Assembly (NCBI RefSeq): GCF_014651615.1
Contig: NZ_BMXF01000001.1
Span: forward strand, 1,769,731-1,833,730
Direction of reading: 5' to 3'
DNA: 64,000 nt
Source: Persicitalea jodogahamensis
GTDB taxonomy: Bacteria > Bacteroidota > Bacteroidia > Cytophagales > Spirosomataceae
In this document: in pieces, positions 29,803 to 39,111 of the stretch
Layout: every line of letters begins with the position of its first letter
How positions within the stretch are numbered: the first letter of the stretch is position 1
Notes under the pieces: generated by a model
The model's database searches: none
What the model was told of the DNA's origin: nothing
Seen by the model: the letters and a program-made list of their open reading frames with translations, nothing else
Program-made: the position numbers and the translations under genes

Positions 29803-30486
29803 TTATTTCTTCTTTTTGCTGCCCAACTTTAACTTGTAGGTGGCCCCGATAATCAGCCCGTCCGGCGTGCCGCCGCCGATGGGTACGTCCTTGAAGGCCG
29901 AGAGGTCGATGCTCTGCTGCTTGTCGATCTTGATATTTACGCCCGCCTTGTAGCGTACCTGGTCGAAGCCGTCACCGAGTTGGTAAAACAGGTCGGCGGA
30001 GACGAAGGGCGTCAGGCGCGTGGGCGTGTCATAGGAGAATTCCAGCTTGTTGCGCAGGTAGCTGGCGTCGGCCACCAGCACCTCGTTGTCATCTTTGAAC
30101 TGGTTCTGGTAGCGCAGACGGTAGTCCAGCTTCAAGTTTTTCCCAAGCTTATGGTCGTAGGAGAGCTCGCCGTAGAAGCGATGGTAGGGACGGTAGTACC
30201 AGTCGGTGGTTTCCTTATCGTACTTCAGGCGTCCGGTGTAGCGGTAGTAGGCGCTCAACTCCCAGTGCTTGTTGAGGTTGTACGACAGGCCCAATTCGCC
30301 CAGGTAGGCGCGGGTCACGGTGACGTTGTCGCTGAAACGGGCCTGCGCGTTGGCGTGCAGCTCGAATTTGCCGAAGCGATACTGGGCGTTGGCTCCCGTC
30401 CACAGGCCCAGGCCGGAGGTCTGGCACCAGGCGGCGAGGGGCGAAAGCAGCATCAGGAGCGTCAGGCGCGGGCGGAGGTTACTCAT
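29803..30486 (-). CDS. DUF2490 outer-membrane barrel protein
   Basis: From the ATG at 30486 the protein has 227 residues, with a signal peptide (LRPRLTLLMLLSPLAAWCQ). The mature part is a run of amphipathic strands (ANAQYRFGKFELHANAQAR, WELSAYYRYTGRL, RFYGELSYDHKL), the pattern of DUF2490, predicted outer-membrane proteins. It ends with a lysine-rich tail (KLGSKKKK), so the terminal aromatic is missing. Its start overlaps the DUF4956 stop by 8 bp. As the last gene of the operon it could provide the outer-membrane passage or anchor for the system. Confidence 0.8.
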   Translation of the reverse strand: MSNLRPRLTLLMLLSPLAAWCQTSGLGLWTGANAQYRFGKFELHANAQARFSDNVTVTRAYLGELGLSYNLNKHWELSAYYRYTGRLKYDKETTDWYYRPYHRFYGELSYDHKLGKNLKLDYRLRYQNQFKDDNEVLVADASYLRNKLEFSYDTPTRLTPFVSADLFYQLGDGFDQVRYKAGVNIKIDKQQSIDLSAFKDVPIGGGTPDGLIIGATYKLKLGSKKKK

Positions 30487-31171
30487 AGAGCGGAACGGTT
30501 TGAGGGAGGGGTACATGGGTAGTTTCGTTGATTTTTGGTTGAGAATCCTGAGCATAGTAATAGGCCGTGATGCGGGCAGAATCTTTCAGGAAGTCGATGT
30601 CCTGGATATCGACCCGGTGAATGGGTAGTCCGGTGCGGTCTCGGATATCTTCTAGGAGTTCGGGGCGGCGGCCCGGCACGATCAGGGCGATCCGGTCGTA
30701 GGCGATCGTTTTGCTAAACTCCCGACGGATCAGCCAGTTGCCTTCGAGGAGTTGCACCACCAGCAGGATCAGGCCGGCGATGAGGGCGACCTGCACCCAA
30801 CTGCCGTTGCTGACCGCCGAGATAAGCCCCATCGCGATGACTACGAACAGGTAGGTCATGTCCTTGGCCGACAGCCCTTCGGTGCGGTAGCGCAGCATCG
30901 AGAACACGGCGAACAGCCCGAAGGCCGCTCCGATGGACATCTGCACCTGGTTGAGCAGGTAGGTGATCAGGAAAATGATCAGGTTGAACATGAAAAACGT
31001 CAGGAACAGATCGGTTTTGCGGTAAATGCGGAAATAAATCAGCCGCACCAGCACCACCACCGCCAGCAGGTTGATAAAGAGCCGGGCGAGTAGCGCCAGC
31101 AGATCAGGCGTCATTTGCGATTGAGCCCCGAATCCATCGGTCAGATTGAGTTGCTGCAGTAACTGGGTCAT
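30479..31171 (-). CDS. DUF4956 membrane protein
   Basis: The ATG at 31171 (MTQLLQQLNLTDGF) is preferred; the longer frame upstream overlaps the VTC gene and is out of context. The 230-residue protein has four hydrophobic segments (about 22-42, 50-68, 78-88, 100-137) with the family's FSMLRYRTEGL loop between them, and a soluble C-terminal domain (DRIALIVPGRRPELLEDIRDRTGL). DUF4956 proteins are very often encoded next to VTC-domain polyphosphate polymerases. Its start overlaps the VTC stop by 4 bp (ATGA). It is presumably an inner-membrane partner or channel for the VTC product; this is inferred. Confidence 0.88.
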   Translation of the reverse strand: MTQLLQQLNLTDGFGAQSQMTPDLLALLARLFINLLAVVVLVRLIYFRIYRKTDLFLTFFMFNLIIFLITYLLNQVQMSIGAAFGLFAVFSMLRYRTEGLSAKDMTYLFVVIAMGLISAVSNGSWVQVALIAGLILLVVQLLEGNWLIRREFSKTIAYDRIALIVPGRRPELLEDIRDRTGLPIHRVDIQDIDFLKDSARITAYYYAQDSQPKINETTHVPLPQTVPLYE

Positions 31172-31977
31172 TGGTTTATTATTTTTTGAAGGTGTCTTAA
31201 CTGGGGCTTGAAACGGTTGTGCTTGATGGTCCTGTCCAGACTTACTACGCCCAGACAGTACTTGCTGATCGACCCGGAACGGACGCCCTGCTGTTTCATG
31301 AGGTCGAGGAAGGCCGATGCCTGCCGGGCGTCCTGCTTCACTTCGGCGATGGCCAGGCCGCCGAAGTCCCGCTGCCGCTGCCCGTCCGCGAAGGAGAGGT
31401 CGAGGTCCAGTGTAATGCGTTCCGGCGAATAACGGCCCACGAGTGTAATGCGGCGGTAGCCTACCCACAGCACGGGCCGCAAGTCGAGCGGAGTGCCTTT
31501 CGTGCGGCTGTTCACAAACGCCCGGCTCTCGGCATCCAGCTGGGTCGGGCGGACTTCGAGCGGTTGCACTTCCCGGTTCTGAATCCGCTCTTTCACGGTG
31601 CGCCCCTTGTTGGTCTTGTGCTTCACTTCCGTAAAGAGCAGATCCGATTCCACGTAGCGGCGTTGCCGAATTTTGTAGCGATTGGACCGCCCGCTCTGGT
31701 GGTCGTGGTAGTAGCGCAGGTCGGGCGTATCGAAGTACAGGGTTTCGTAGGCACAGAGCCGATGGCCCGCCACTTCCAGCATGCGGTAGTTTTCCCGCAG
31801 CTGATCCAGCAGCGAGGAAATCCGTCGCCGGGGTAGCAGGAATTTGGTGTCCGTGCGGTTCATGAGTTTGACGTCTTCCATTTCGGCCAGCGAAATGGCC
31901 GAAAAGCGGAGCGTCTGCTCCTTGATCCGCTCCCGCTGTAAGCGGGCCAGAGCGATGTCGATCATGTCGGTATTCAT
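31168..31977 (-). CDS. VTC-domain polyphosphate polymerase-like protein
   Basis: A 269-residue soluble protein of the triphosphate-tunnel fold, related to the catalytic domain of yeast Vtc4 which makes polyphosphate from ATP. Tunnel residues are present: K45 in RTDTKFLLP, R104 and R106 in KIRQR, E117 and K119 in TEVKHK, D191/D193 in ITLDLDL, E212 and K214 in IAEVKQ, and K239 in SKYCLG. There is no signal peptide, so it acts in the cytoplasm, probably at the DUF4956 protein. Start and stop overlap its neighbours by 4 bp each. Whether it makes polyphosphate in bacteria is not proven here. Confidence 0.9.
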   Translation of the reverse strand: MNTDMIDIALARLQRERIKEQTLRFSAISLAEMEDVKLMNRTDTKFLLPRRRISSLLDQLRENYRMLEVAGHRLCAYETLYFDTPDLRYYHDHQSGRSNRYKIRQRRYVESDLLFTEVKHKTNKGRTVKERIQNREVQPLEVRPTQLDAESRAFVNSRTKGTPLDLRPVLWVGYRRITLVGRYSPERITLDLDLSFADGQRQRDFGGLAIAEVKQDARQASAFLDLMKQQGVRSGSISKYCLGVVSLDRTIKHNRFKPQLRHLQKIINQ

Positions 31978-33389
31978 TTCAAAAAGGTGGTTACGGCCGT
32001 TTGGCGGTTGGCTACGTGGCTTTTCAGAGACGGCAGGGCCGAAGTGAAACTGGCTGAACCGCTGAGGTAGGAGTACTTTCCGGTTTCGGTGGCGTTCGGT
32101 CCGATCACGTAGGGGCTGATCAGCGTAGTGTAGCGGTCGAATAGTTCGTTCATGCGGCTCGTCGTGAAGACATTCTCGGAAAAGTCCTTCACGTACTGCT
32201 TGTATTGGGCGTAGTACACCGGATCGTTGGCCACGTAGCGGATCAGCGGCCAGGCGGTACTTACCTCCGTCATGCCCAACGAAACGGCATTCCGACCGGT
32301 CGTCGTCATGGACTCGTTATGATCCCAGGGTATCCAGGTAAACTGGCCCGTCGGTGCCCGGTAGAGGTAGTAGTTGTGGGCCATTGCCCCGTAGGCATCC
32401 CAGTTGATGATGGTGTTGTTGACCGCCAGGTATTTCAGGAAATGATCCACGTTGAACACCTTTTCCAGGTTCGTCCGCCAGGTGGCGGCATCGGTGCTGC
32501 GGTTGCTGGCGTTCAGAGCCGTTACGAAGGCTTGTGCGTCGGAATAGTCCGCTTCGGTCTTGTTATTTTTCTTCTCAAACTGGCTTTGTACGAAGGTCTG
32601 GAAAGTAGATTCCGGCTTATAAATATTCCCCTCGCCGTCCCCGAACTGACTCTCGACCATCGTGTCGTCGATCACTTCCACCATCGTATAGACACCGCAG
32701 TACTGCTTGCCCGACCCAAAATCAATATAGACCTGATAAAAGGCAGTCTGGGCGGCGGGTACCCCGGCCAGCCTGAAAATATCGGACGCCGCTTTTTCAC
32801 GAATCAGAGAATAATCGTTGAAAGCCGGAGAGAAAGACAACTCCTGAAAACCGTACATTCGCTGATTTTTTATTTCAGGATAGTCATCCTCAAATTTGTC
32901 AAAATTGAGTCGGAAGGGTAGTTTGTAGATGCCCGACGACCAGGCCGAGCTGAGGCTGGAATTGCCTTTCAGCCGGAAGCCTACCTTGGTCCAGGTTTTA
33001 CCATTGAATTTCATGGGTAAAGCCACATAGTCTGGGTCCTCCGTGCTGAACGTGGTACCGCCGCCGCCTCCAGGACCACCGCCGCCCGGAGGGCCGCCTC
33101 CCGGCCCGGCATTGGCTCTTGCCCCAAAAGCATTTCCAAATTTAGCGGCCATGTCGGTCTGGATGGTTTTCCATTCCTGGGCAGTCATCGTAATTTCCAG
33201 CGTGTTGACCTTGTCCTGCGGAAAGACCGTCGTGTAGTCGGGAGCCACATTATTGCTGTGCGAAGCTTCCGCCCAGTCCGGGTTGGTCGCACCCGCCTCG
33301 ATAGACTCGACGGCATCAATTTCCGGTTTTTGGCAGGATGCCGCCGTCAGCATGGCAGCGGCAAACAAGATCGAGAGTTGTTTTTTCAT
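31974..33389 (-). CDS. CotH-kinase family lipoprotein
   Basis: A 471-residue protein with a lipobox (LTAASC, C19), so it should be membrane-anchored and probably surface-exposed. A glycine/proline-rich linker lies at about 94-110. The CotH domain follows: TKVGFRLKGNSSLSSAW, FRLNFDKF, YSLIREKAASDIF, GVYTMVEVID, and the catalytic-type WIPWDHNESM near 370. Spore-coat CotH is an atypical protein kinase; the relatives in this setting may phosphorylate surface proteins or glycans. Its stop overlaps the VTC start (ATGA). Mature sequence starts CQKP, exactly like the upstream DUF4353 lipoprotein. Confidence 0.9.
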   Translation of the reverse strand: MKKQLSILFAAAMLTAASCQKPEIDAVESIEAGATNPDWAEASHSNNVAPDYTTVFPQDKVNTLEITMTAQEWKTIQTDMAAKFGNAFGARANAGPGGGPPGGGGPGGGGGTTFSTEDPDYVALPMKFNGKTWTKVGFRLKGNSSLSSAWSSGIYKLPFRLNFDKFEDDYPEIKNQRMYGFQELSFSPAFNDYSLIREKAASDIFRLAGVPAAQTAFYQVYIDFGSGKQYCGVYTMVEVIDDTMVESQFGDGEGNIYKPESTFQTFVQSQFEKKNNKTEADYSDAQAFVTALNASNRSTDAATWRTNLEKVFNVDHFLKYLAVNNTIINWDAYGAMAHNYYLYRAPTGQFTWIPWDHNESMTTTGRNAVSLGMTEVSTAWPLIRYVANDPVYYAQYKQYVKDFSENVFTTSRMNELFDRYTTLISPYVIGPNATETGKYSYLSGSASFTSALPSLKSHVANRQTAVTTFLK

Positions 33390-33530
33390 TTTAAAAAAGG
33401 TGTCAGAAAGTGGAAATGGTTTTTGATTTGCTCAAAGCCGCAGATGATTCGGAAATCTGGCGGTGTCGATTGAAGGTTTGTACGACTTCCCGATCAAAAT
33501 CCTTCGGTGCCATGAAAAAAAAATGAAAAA

Positions 33531-35066
33531 CTAGCGCCCTCCGCCCCCGGTCGTCCCCACTTTCGTGACGGCCGTGGAGACGGTAAAGTCGGCGAACTTA
33601 GTGCCGGAGGTGTAGGTACCCTCCTGATACAGACCGTCCGTAGCGGTACCCGTGGCCGTTCCTCCGGTATAGACCGAGAAACTGCTGCCATTGGTCAGGC
33701 CGGGGGAGGAAAAAGCGATGGACTGAAATTTCTTGGAGGGCTGGAAGGTGAAAAGCGACTTGCCATCGCCGGATTGCAGGTTGATTACCGTACCTGCTGC
33801 CTGAGCCGAAGTCAAGCCGATGAGGACGGAGTTTTGCGTGGAGGAGGTACCTGGCGCCTGGGCCATGCCTGAACTACCTACGGCCAGCAGATAGCCTCCC
33901 GTGATGTTGAAGGTCGCATCGTAATCAAGCGCGCCATTATTGCTGGCCGTCGGCCCCGCCACGATCACCACCCCTCCCGTCATGACGATCGAGCCGTTGG
34001 CGTCCAGTCCGTCACCGTTGGCGTCTACGAACATATAGCCGCCGTTGATGGTCAGCGTATTGCCGCTCCTCGCGGTGCTGGCGGCATTGATGCCGTCGTC
34101 GCTGGACGTGATGTGGATAGTGCCGGCGTTGACGGTGATCGCCTGGCCTTCCAGCCCTTCGTAGGATTTCAGGATGGAAACCGTGCCGCCGTTGATCGTC
34201 AGGCTCGTTTCTGCGTGGACGCCGTCATCGCCACTAGTGATGCTAATATCACCTTTGTCGATGATGACATAGCCCAGGGCCGCGTCGCTGTCGTTGCTCG
34301 ATTTCAGGCCGTCGGCTTTGGCGTCGATGGTGATTTTGCCGTCGTTGATTACCAGGTAGTCCTTGCCCCGGATGGCGTCGTCGGCTGACTTGACGGTGAT
34401 GTTGCCGCTCTTGACGATCAGACCATCTTTGCTCACAATGCCGTCGCCGAAGTTGCCCGTCACGTCCAGGGTACCTGTGCCAAAGATCGTCAGATCCGAC
34501 TTGCTGAACACCGCGGCGTTGGGTTCTTCGTCAGCCGGAACGTCGTAGGTGTAGTTGGCGGCATCGGTCAGGACGTTGGTCGAATTATCAGCCAGCACAA
34601 GTACCACTTTTTCCGCCTTCTTGACGTACACGGGTGCGTTGACCGAACTATGAATATTGACTCCGTCCAGAATCAGCCGCACCACCGCATCCTTGGCATT
34701 CACGATTACCTGGCCGTTGGTCAGGCTGCCGCTCAGGCTGTAGGTACCCGCGGAGGTAATCGTGACCACGCTGCCGCTGGCCGTGGCACCGGCCCCGCCG
34801 ATGGTGATGGACGTGCCGTTGAGCTTGATGGGTACAACATCAGAAGCATTCCATACGTAGTCGCTGGCAGCCTCGTGGGCACCTACGGTTGAAGTGCCGT
34901 TCCAGGTCGATGTCTTGGTGACCGTTCCGGTTTCGGCAGTACCCGGGGTTGGGTCGTCTGTCGGATCTACCTCGGTTGGCTTCTGGCAGGAAGCCATGAC
35001 AAGGATGCCAGTCACCAGCAGGTTGATGCTGCTGCGCAGGAGGTTGTTTGTTAGGTTGGTTTTCAT
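33531..35066 (-). CDS. DUF4353 (Cthe_2159-type) carbohydrate-binding lipoprotein
   Basis: A 511-residue lipoprotein (lipobox VMASC, C27). The body is a parallel beta-helix of regular turns with repeated Asp/Asn-Gly corners (SADDAIRGKDYLVINDG, SGDDGVHAETSLTINGG, SSDDGINAAS..LTINGG, NGDGLDANGSIVMTGG). Cthe_2159 of this family binds polygalacturonate and calcium. The acidic DD/DG ladders here fit calcium binding. The C-terminus (400-511) is a separate beta domain. It opens the operon with CotH, VTC, DUF4956 and DUF2490; the 141-bp gap to CotH has no terminator. Confidence 0.88.
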   Translation of the reverse strand: MKTNLTNNLLRSSINLLVTGILVMASCQKPTEVDPTDDPTPGTAETGTVTKTSTWNGTSTVGAHEAASDYVWNASDVVPIKLNGTSITIGGAGATASGSVVTITSAGTYSLSGSLTNGQVIVNAKDAVVRLILDGVNIHSSVNAPVYVKKAEKVVLVLADNSTNVLTDAANYTYDVPADEEPNAAVFSKSDLTIFGTGTLDVTGNFGDGIVSKDGLIVKSGNITVKSADDAIRGKDYLVINDGKITIDAKADGLKSSNDSDAALGYVIIDKGDISITSGDDGVHAETSLTINGGTVSILKSYEGLEGQAITVNAGTIHITSSDDGINAASTARSGNTLTINGGYMFVDANGDGLDANGSIVMTGGVVIVAGPTASNNGALDYDATFNITGGYLLAVGSSGMAQAPGTSSTQNSVLIGLTSAQAAGTVINLQSGDGKSLFTFQPSKKFQSIAFSSPGLTNGSSFSVYTGGTATGTATDGLYQEGTYTSGTKFADFTVSTAVTKVGTTGGGGR

Positions 35067-35540
35067 TTTTCGCGTATCGTTTCCAGTTAGTTGTTACTGC
35101 TTCGGAATACGTATGGCCCACCAACCATGTTGCAATGCTCACTCAGTCTATCGACCAATGAGTTGATTTTATCGACGGATTAAAATGCCGACTGTTTTCC
35201 CAAGTTAATTCTCGCACAGGACGCGACAATTGCTCTTTATTCTTTTTATTTGATTTCAGTTACCCGTCTCTTTTGTGGAAAAATGAAGCGACTGGATTCT
35301 TTAAAAACGGTTGGGTAATCGGGACCGAAACCTTGTACGATATCGCCAATCCCTTTGAGCTGAAAATGCCAATATGATTATGCTGACGGAGAAGCTGAAA
35401 TGGTATTCAGGCAGTGATTCAATTGGAGAATCAGGGCACGCCAGATTTTTTCAGACATTTGTCGGACCCCCTGCAACTTTATGAAAGCGAACGGGGTCTT
35501 GTTTGTCAAAGCCAGCATTTTCGACCTAAACCCTATTCCC
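35067..35540. other. 474-bp divergent intergenic region
   Basis: It separates the DUF4353 operon from the plus-strand barrel gene and must hold both promoters. I see no gene, repeat or exact TAnnTTTG box with a spaced TTG. Confidence 0.5.
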
Positions 35541-36233
35541 ATGAACAGATTATTTTTACTCGCGCTGTTGGCCGCGTCCTCACTAGGAAATAGCTTCGCC
35601 CAAACCTCACAGCCGACAAAACGTCTACAAGTTGGATTGGTCGCAGGAAAAACCATCCTTGGTACTTACCAGGAAGAAGATCCATGGCAAAAGGTGGGCG
35701 GAGGTTTCGTGGGGGCGGATTTTAGCTACGCTTTCGCCAAAGAAGACCCTAATTTCACGATTCGCCTGCAGCCTAACTGGGAGAGCTACCGCTATGAGAG
35801 TCTTGGCGAATTCGAAGTCAATGGGAATGGAAGCTACCGAGCCACCCTTAACTCGCTCAATGTTCCCGTACTTATCCGATTGGCGATACCCGCTGGAAAA
35901 TGGGTCAGTCCTTTCGTAGAACTTGGAGCCAATTACAAAATCAGAGTCAGAGGCCAGGTTGAGTCCAGAAGCGTAATTTGTGGTATTATTGGTTGCAACG
36001 AATATGTCTTCGAAGGTGATTTTATGGCGAAGGAGCTGAGGAATGACATCAGTTTGCTGGCGGGCGTCGGAGCCGAATTTCATTGGGGAGACATCACTAT
36101 TCCCGTTAGCGTCCGTATAAATGGAGGATTGGGCAAGTACACTTTTCAAAGCGAGACCGTACAGAGCAACAGTTTTTCACTCGTTGATTTGAAAACAAAG
36201 ACGCTCCAAGTAGTGACGGGAATAACTCTCTAA
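35541..36233 (+). CDS. PorT-like outer-membrane beta-barrel protein
   Basis: The ATG at 35541 gives a signal peptide (MNRLFLLALLAASSLGNSFAQ); the frame is open from 35481 without signal character. The 230 residues form a small barrel of the outer-membrane protein beta-barrel family (KRLQVGLVAGKTI, FVGADFSYAFAKEDPNFTIRL, FVELGANYKIRV, LLAGVGAEFHWGDI) and end VVTGITL. Two cysteines (SVICGIIGCNEY) lie in one loop. No function can be given. It is convergent with the TonB receptor and shares a bidirectional terminator with it. Confidence 0.8.
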   Translation: MNRLFLLALLAASSLGNSFAQTSQPTKRLQVGLVAGKTILGTYQEEDPWQKVGGGFVGADFSYAFAKEDPNFTIRLQPNWESYRYESLGEFEVNGNGSYRATLNSLNVPVLIRLAIPAGKWVSPFVELGANYKIRVRGQVESRSVICGIIGCNEYVFEGDFMAKELRNDISLLAGVGAEFHWGDITIPVSVRINGGLGKYTFQSETVQSNSFSLVDLKTKTLQVVTGITL

Positions 36234-36237
36234 AACA

Positions 36238-36276
36238 AAAGCCCCACCATGACGGCTACCGTCGTGGTGGGGCTTT
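36238..36276. terminator. Bidirectional terminator
   Basis: AAAGCCCCACCATGACGG pairs with CCGTCGTGGTGGGGCTTT (one wobble) around CTA, so both strands end with a T-run. It serves the convergent genes at 35541-36233 and 36298-38826. Confidence 0.9.
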
Positions 36277-36297
36277 CAATTCCTAAACTGCCTCTTT

Positions 36298-38826
36298 TTA
36301 GTTGTTCTCTCCGCCTCCCATCACGTCGTCGTTCTTCACGCCGCGCGTCCGCTTTTTCTCTACAAGGGCCATCTTGCCAATTTTGTAGCTGAACGTCAGC
36401 TTTACATTTTGGTTGTAGATGTTGTTGACACTTACCTGATTGAACAGCGGCGAGTTGAGGGTACTTACCATTCTCATCCCGCCAAAGAAATTGTCGGCGG
36501 CCAGGCCGATGCTGCCTTTCTTATTGGGGAAATCCTTGCGGACACCCAGCGAGTACATGCCCATGCCGCGCTGTGTGCCCTGCAGCTGCACCCGGTTACC
36601 CCGGAAGCCGCCGAAGGCCTGGATACCCCAGCCGTTGGGTAGCTGAATCTGCGACTGCATCCGTCCGCCAATCACGAAGCCCGAGTTACTGACCGTTTCC
36701 GACACGCCCGTCAGACCGACCTGCATGCCTTCGAGGTAATTGTAGTAAAAGTCCACCCCACCGTTCAGCGTCCACTTGGAAGTGATGTAGAAGTTGCCGA
36801 ATACGTTGGCTCCCACTGTCTGCTCCCGACCGATGTTCTGGTAAGTCGTGACGACTGCGCCGATGAGCGAGTCAGAGGGAGTGGTGATGCGGGTAATGGC
36901 GTTGCTGGTCGAGCGGCTGAAGAGCGACATGTTCAGATATGTCTTCTTGATCGAAGTACTCAGGCTCAATTCCACGTTATCGGTCAGTTCAGGTTTCAGG
37001 CTCGAGTTGCCGATGTTGATATTCTGCAGGTTGGCCAGGTTGAAGTTAGGGTTCAGCTGCTGCAGACCGGGACGCTGAATCCGTTTGTTGTAGGCCAGTT
37101 TCAACGTAGATGCCTTGCCTACGGCCTTGGAAATATTGACGCTCGGCACCAGGTTGGAGTAGGCCGGAATATTGATTTCACTATTCTGGTCGTTGGCATC
37201 GATCATCGTGTGCTCAAAGCGTGAACCCAGCTTGAACGTGTATTTATTGGCCGTGGCGAAGGTATAGGAAAGATACCCCGCCCCAATGTTCTGGTTGTAG
37301 TTCAGCAGTCCGGCGGGGTTGCGGGCATCGGTGGAGAATACGCCCGTGGGACCAGCAAGCTGATACTCGAAGTCACTGTTCACTTCCCGGAAAATCCCCT
37401 TCACGCCGAATTCAATCTGCTGTTTCTTGCCGATGGGCTGCATGTAGTCGGTTTGGAGGGTGATCTCCTTGTTGACGTTTCCATTCAGGTTCTTTTGCCG
37501 TCCGGTGAGTTCCTGCGCCGAGCTGAGCAGATCAGCATTGAAGTTATTGGTCAGGTTGCTTACGCTGTACAGGGTCGAGATCGACCATTCCTGTCCCGGC
37601 TTGAAGATGCGGACGTAGTCAAGGTTCATGTCCACCGAGTTGGAAAAATCCCGGCTATCCACATTGCGGTACTTGGTGGAAGTCAGCGCGTCGTTGGTGA
37701 AAATATTGGTAGTGTAATCCTGGTTTCGTGAGAAATTGCGGGTACCGAAGTTGACGCCAGCGGCCAGATACTGTTTTTGGCCCAGATCGTAATCAAAACC
37801 GATGTTGTACCGGCCAAACAAGCCGTTGTCGAACGCATCCGCACTTTGCTTGGTCAGGATATTATCGCCATTCTGAACGGTGTTTTGATCCAGCGTCACC
37901 AGGGCTTTGTTATAAAATGCCCGACCGTGACCACCCAGGGTCACACCCAGTTTGCCGGTGCGCAGGCTACCGTTCAGACCCAGGTTGGAACCGCGTAAGC
38001 CGACGCCCGTATCAAGGCTGAGGGTCAATCCTTTGATCGATGATTTTTTGGTGATGATATTGATGATGCCACCCGTACCTTCGGCGTCGTACTTTGCAGA
38101 AGGCGACGTGATTACTTCCACAGACTGGATGAGATCGGCCGGGATCATTTTCAGCGCATCGGCGATGCTGCTGGCGATGATCGTAGAAGGTTTGTTATTA
38201 ATCAGAACCCGAATGTTCGACGTTCCCCGTAGCTGAACATTTCCGTCAAAGTCAACCGAGAGCATGGGTACTTTGCGCAGCACGTCGGCCGCGTCGCCTC
38301 CCTTGGAAGTCAGGTCCTTTTCGGCGTTATAGACCAGGCGGTCCACTTTTTCTTCAATAAGCGATTTCTCGCCTGTGACCGTTACAGCGTCCAGCATAAC
38401 GGTGTTGACTGACATTTTAACTACCCCCAGATCGATGTCCTTGCCTTTTTCTACCTTAATGCCGTCGATCGTCTTGGGCGAGTAGCCAATAAAGCGGAAC
38501 ACCAGCGTGTACTCGCCTTCGGCTACTTTGGTCAGCGAAAATTTGCCTTTATCGTCAGCGATGGTACCATCCATGGGTTTCTGGGTGGCTTTGTCCAGAA
38601 GGGCGACCGTGGCGTACTCTACGGCCTGGGTCATGGCCGAGTCCACGATGTAGCCGCTGATTTTGGAGTTCCCTTTGGCAGTAGGCATTTCAAAGCCGGG
38701 GGCAGTTTCGGTGCGCGGACGGCCGTTGCCGTCGCCCTGCTGACGTCCGCCCCCGGGAGGGCCGAACTGGGCCTGGGCCGAAGCTCCCAGAACGAGAATG
38801 AAGAGGAGGGAAAAGAGATTTTTCAT
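36298..38826 (-). CDS. TonB-linked outer-membrane receptor (OMP_b-brl_3 type)
   Basis: From the ATG at 38826 the protein has 842 residues. A signal peptide (MKNLFSLLFILVLGASAQAQ) is followed by a Gly/Pro/Arg-rich linker, a carboxypeptidase-regulatory-like domain (ISGYIVDSAMTQAVEYATVAL, about 55-140), a plug (LRKVPMLSVDFDGNVQLRG, NIRVLINNKP) and a 22-strand-type barrel. No SusD partner follows. The C-terminus (after SYKIGKMALVEKKRTRG) extends past the barrel with a hydrophilic tail. A LytS/LytTR pair is divergent 286 bp away, a common pairing in Cytophagales, so its expression is likely set by that system. Substrate unknown. Confidence 0.9.
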   Translation of the reverse strand: MKNLFSLLFILVLGASAQAQFGPPGGGRQQGDGNGRPRTETAPGFEMPTAKGNSKISGYIVDSAMTQAVEYATVALLDKATQKPMDGTIADDKGKFSLTKVAEGEYTLVFRFIGYSPKTIDGIKVEKGKDIDLGVVKMSVNTVMLDAVTVTGEKSLIEEKVDRLVYNAEKDLTSKGGDAADVLRKVPMLSVDFDGNVQLRGTSNIRVLINNKPSTIIASSIADALKMIPADLIQSVEVITSPSAKYDAEGTGGIINIITKKSSIKGLTLSLDTGVGLRGSNLGLNGSLRTGKLGVTLGGHGRAFYNKALVTLDQNTVQNGDNILTKQSADAFDNGLFGRYNIGFDYDLGQKQYLAAGVNFGTRNFSRNQDYTTNIFTNDALTSTKYRNVDSRDFSNSVDMNLDYVRIFKPGQEWSISTLYSVSNLTNNFNADLLSSAQELTGRQKNLNGNVNKEITLQTDYMQPIGKKQQIEFGVKGIFREVNSDFEYQLAGPTGVFSTDARNPAGLLNYNQNIGAGYLSYTFATANKYTFKLGSRFEHTMIDANDQNSEINIPAYSNLVPSVNISKAVGKASTLKLAYNKRIQRPGLQQLNPNFNLANLQNINIGNSSLKPELTDNVELSLSTSIKKTYLNMSLFSRSTSNAITRITTPSDSLIGAVVTTYQNIGREQTVGANVFGNFYITSKWTLNGGVDFYYNYLEGMQVGLTGVSETVSNSGFVIGGRMQSQIQLPNGWGIQAFGGFRGNRVQLQGTQRGMGMYSLGVRKDFPNKKGSIGLAADNFFGGMRMVSTLNSPLFNQVSVNNIYNQNVKLTFSYKIGKMALVEKKRTRGVKNDDVMGGGENN

Positions 38827-39111
38827 GGTCGGCATGTTTGGATTGAATGCGTTTGTAGTAAGGGCAGAATTGCGTTATTTCTGATTGGGTGCACAAATGA
38901 ATACCGATTAAATGAGACGATTTCGGGAAATAGACGTATCGTCCCAACAACTCGACCAACAGGCTCGAAAGTTAGATGGAAGTGCTCCCGGGCATTGGTA
39001 GAGCCTACTGAGTGATCCGTCGGATGTAATGGGTCAGCGGTCGAAAAAAACGGTTTTTGAACCAGACTATTCGCTAAAAACCAGTTCTTTACATCACTCT
39101 AAAAATCGCTG

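Noticed and set aside
29980-30522. Plus-strand ORF opposite DUF2490
   Set aside because: Val/Gln-rich shadow of the barrel protein; the minus-strand frame has the signal peptide and strand pattern.
33043-33237. Proline-rich plus-strand ORF in the CotH gene
   Set aside because: Antisense of the glycine/proline linker of the CotH protein.
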